NCBI RefSeq assembly: GCF_016921195.1
Contig: NZ_JAFGYF010000002.1
Span: forward strand, 62,001 to 126,000
Origin: Cellulosimicrobium cellulans
GTDB taxonomy: Bacteria > Actinomycetota > Actinomycetes > Actinomycetales > Cellulomonadaceae
Reading direction: 5' to 3'
DNA: 64,000 nt
In this document: piece by piece, positions 63,801-64,000 of the stretch
How positions within the stretch are numbered: the stretch's first letter is position 1
Layout: each line of letters begins with the position of its first letter
Program-made: the position numbers and the translations under genes
Notes under the pieces: generated by a model
Seen by the model: the letters and a program-made list of their open reading frames with translations, nothing else
Databases searched by the model: none
Told to the model about the DNA's origin: nothing

Positions 63801-64000
63801 GCGGGCTCGGCAAGGACGCGGCCGAGCGCGTCGTCGCGGCGCGCGGGACGCCGGGGGAGGGCCGGCCCTTCAGCGACCTGCGCGACCTCGTGCGGCGCGT
63901 CGACCTCACGACGGCCCAGCTCGAGGGGCTCGCGACCGCCGGGGCGACGGACTGCCTCGGCGTGACGCGGCGCGAGGCGCTGTGGGCGGCGGGCGCGCTC
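60854..64000 (+). CDS. dnaE2: DnaE2, error-prone DNA polymerase III alpha subunit (partial)
   Basis: The first 1049 codons of an open frame that runs off the window. The PHP domain starts YAELHAHSAFSFLDGASHP and has ITDHDGLYG. The polymerase palm shows PPDIDIDIESARREEV near 413-428, carrying the catalytic Asp residues. HLGIHSGGMVMCDRP near 617 and FADFGFPESHAYSFA near 860 are typical. DnaE2 is the polymerase of SOS mutagenesis, with ImuA and ImuB. A stretch of about 85 residues (about 516-600, bases 62399-62655), low in complexity and Ser/Gly/Arg-rich, is an insertion compared with the family. ATG 60854 overlaps the imuB end by eight bases. Confidence 0.95.
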   Translation, partial: MTDRTTGPRYAELHAHSAFSFLDGASHPEELAAEGARLGLSALAITDHDGLYGVVRFAEAARKVGLPTVFGAELHLPAPTGTGAPVLDPPTGVPDPRSTHLLVLARGTQGYRNLSRAIATAHLATGTKGAADYRLEQLAAEAAGQWLVLTGCRKGAVRRALVTSGRAAARRELDRLVALFGADNVAVEITTTDDPRDADLHAALADLAADARLPLVATTAAHYAHPRDADLAGALAAVRARSSLDDLDGWLPGAPTAHLRSAAEMLARHPRHPQAVATAAALGDECAFDLHLVAPDLPPYPVPDGHTEATWLRELVRRGGEDRYGPRGQEKITGAWAQIDHELRVIEDLHFPGYFLVVYDLVEFCRVNGILAQGRGSAANSAVCYALGITAVDAVKHGLLFERFLAPERDGPPDIDIDIESARREEVIQHVYEKFGRTHAAQVANVISYRPKSAVRDAARALGYDVGQADAWSKSIERWGSLRGPDPSSPAADRKAKEVAIATKTAEKDAEKARLWGSRDVGSAGRGVGSSRTGTSRAAASRDERPHTGHRGDWSPDLSGRSAWRPRVVDPLAVDEGEVLRADDTHDVVPAHRPPSAAQEGEIPEAVLDLADRMFRLPRHLGIHSGGMVMCDRPVIEVCPVEWARMEGRTVLQWDKEDCADAGLVKFDLLGLGMLTALRIGFDLVERHEGGPRLALHTLPEDDPAVYDLLCAADTVGVFQVESRAQMATLPRLQPRNFYDIVIEVALIRPGPIQGGSVHPYINRARGREEVTFLHPLLKKSLGKTKGVPLFQEQLMQMAIDVAGFSPKESDQLRRAMGSKRSVERMEELRGRLMDGMRKKGVTDPAVREEIYDKLKAFADFGFPESHAYSFAFLVYASSWLKVHHPAAFYAGLLAAQPMGFYSPQSLVADARRHGVTVLRPDVNASDVEATVERLPADHAGTDRPGGRTGDSRMLGGEVRIDTAFGPEPDLGLAVRLGLASVRGLGKDAAERVVAARGTPGEGRPFSDLRDLVRRVDLTTAQLEGLATAGATDCLGVTRREALWAAGAL

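Overview
The window is very GC-rich DNA (roughly 73-75 % by eye) with dense genes, many GTG starts, frequent four-base GTGA/ATGA stop-start overlaps and a high share of genes whose start codon sits 6-7 bases after a TANNNT-like -10 hexamer (leaderless transcripts). Together with an actinobacterial type IIA topoisomerase B subunit, DUF7455, DUF3099, GlgC/GlgM, an InhA-type FabI, IdeR/DmdR-type iron boxes, an actinobacterial LexA box and the ImuA-ImuB-DnaE2 cassette, this points to a chromosomal segment of an actinobacterium, plausibly Micrococcales (Cellulomonas/Cellulosimicrobium/Isoptericola-like). The genus is an inference.

Layout. 1-5 kb: DUF7455, topoisomerase B subunit, a frameshifted CDF-like transporter, a DUF4430 lipoprotein coupled to an ECF-S-like membrane protein (candidate cobalamin or cofactor uptake pair), DUF2200. 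4.9-6 kb: VOC protein and DHFR-like reductase. 6.4-11.1 kb: oleA, a fused oleBC and oleD, translationally coupled, i.e. a complete long-chain olefin pathway. 11.1-19.8 kb: lipoprotein, B12-dependent metH, double GNAT protein, an unknown gene coupled to a neutral zinc metallopeptidase, and two Roadblock/LC7 proteins. 20-30 kb: ABC-F protein, SURF1/zinc-protein/DUF3099 operon, fabG-fabI-sixA, then serB-glgC divergent from glgM (ADP-glucose to maltose-1-phosphate branch of glucan synthesis), and an AHSA1 gene remnant. 29.3-33 kb: an unknown gene and an ABC ATPase diverging from one palindromic -10 element, then NfeD and SPFH proteins.

33-45 kb: TetR regulator with its operator, a heterodimeric ABC exporter with asymmetric nucleotide-binding domains, a frameshifted small Cys-rich protein, a SERCA-like P-type ATPase, a VapBC-type toxin-antitoxin pair with an operator, a TrmH-type rRNA/tRNA methyltransferase and a frameshifted HelD-like ATPase. 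45-48.7 kb: two alpha/beta hydrolases, SRPBCC protein, nucleotidyltransferase, EEP-type phosphohydrolase. 48.7-54.1 kb: an iron-regulated siderophore uptake set (ATPase, binding lipoprotein, fused double permease, siderophore-interacting flavoprotein) with two iron boxes. 54.2-56.6 kb: HelR, an RNA-polymerase-recycling ATPase that protects against rifamycins, preceded by a rifamycin-associated-element-like inverted repeat. 56.6-57.8 kb: YbaK-type deacylase and a PEBP protein. 58-64 kb: the SOS mutasome imuA-imuB-dnaE2 behind a TTGACA promoter and a perfect LexA box; dnaE2 runs off the window end.

Three genes (CDF transporter, small Cys-rich protein, HelD paralogue) each become intact if one base is added or removed, so either assembly indels or recent decay is present. 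No tRNA, rRNA, CRISPR array, insertion sequence, prophage or replication origin was recognised.
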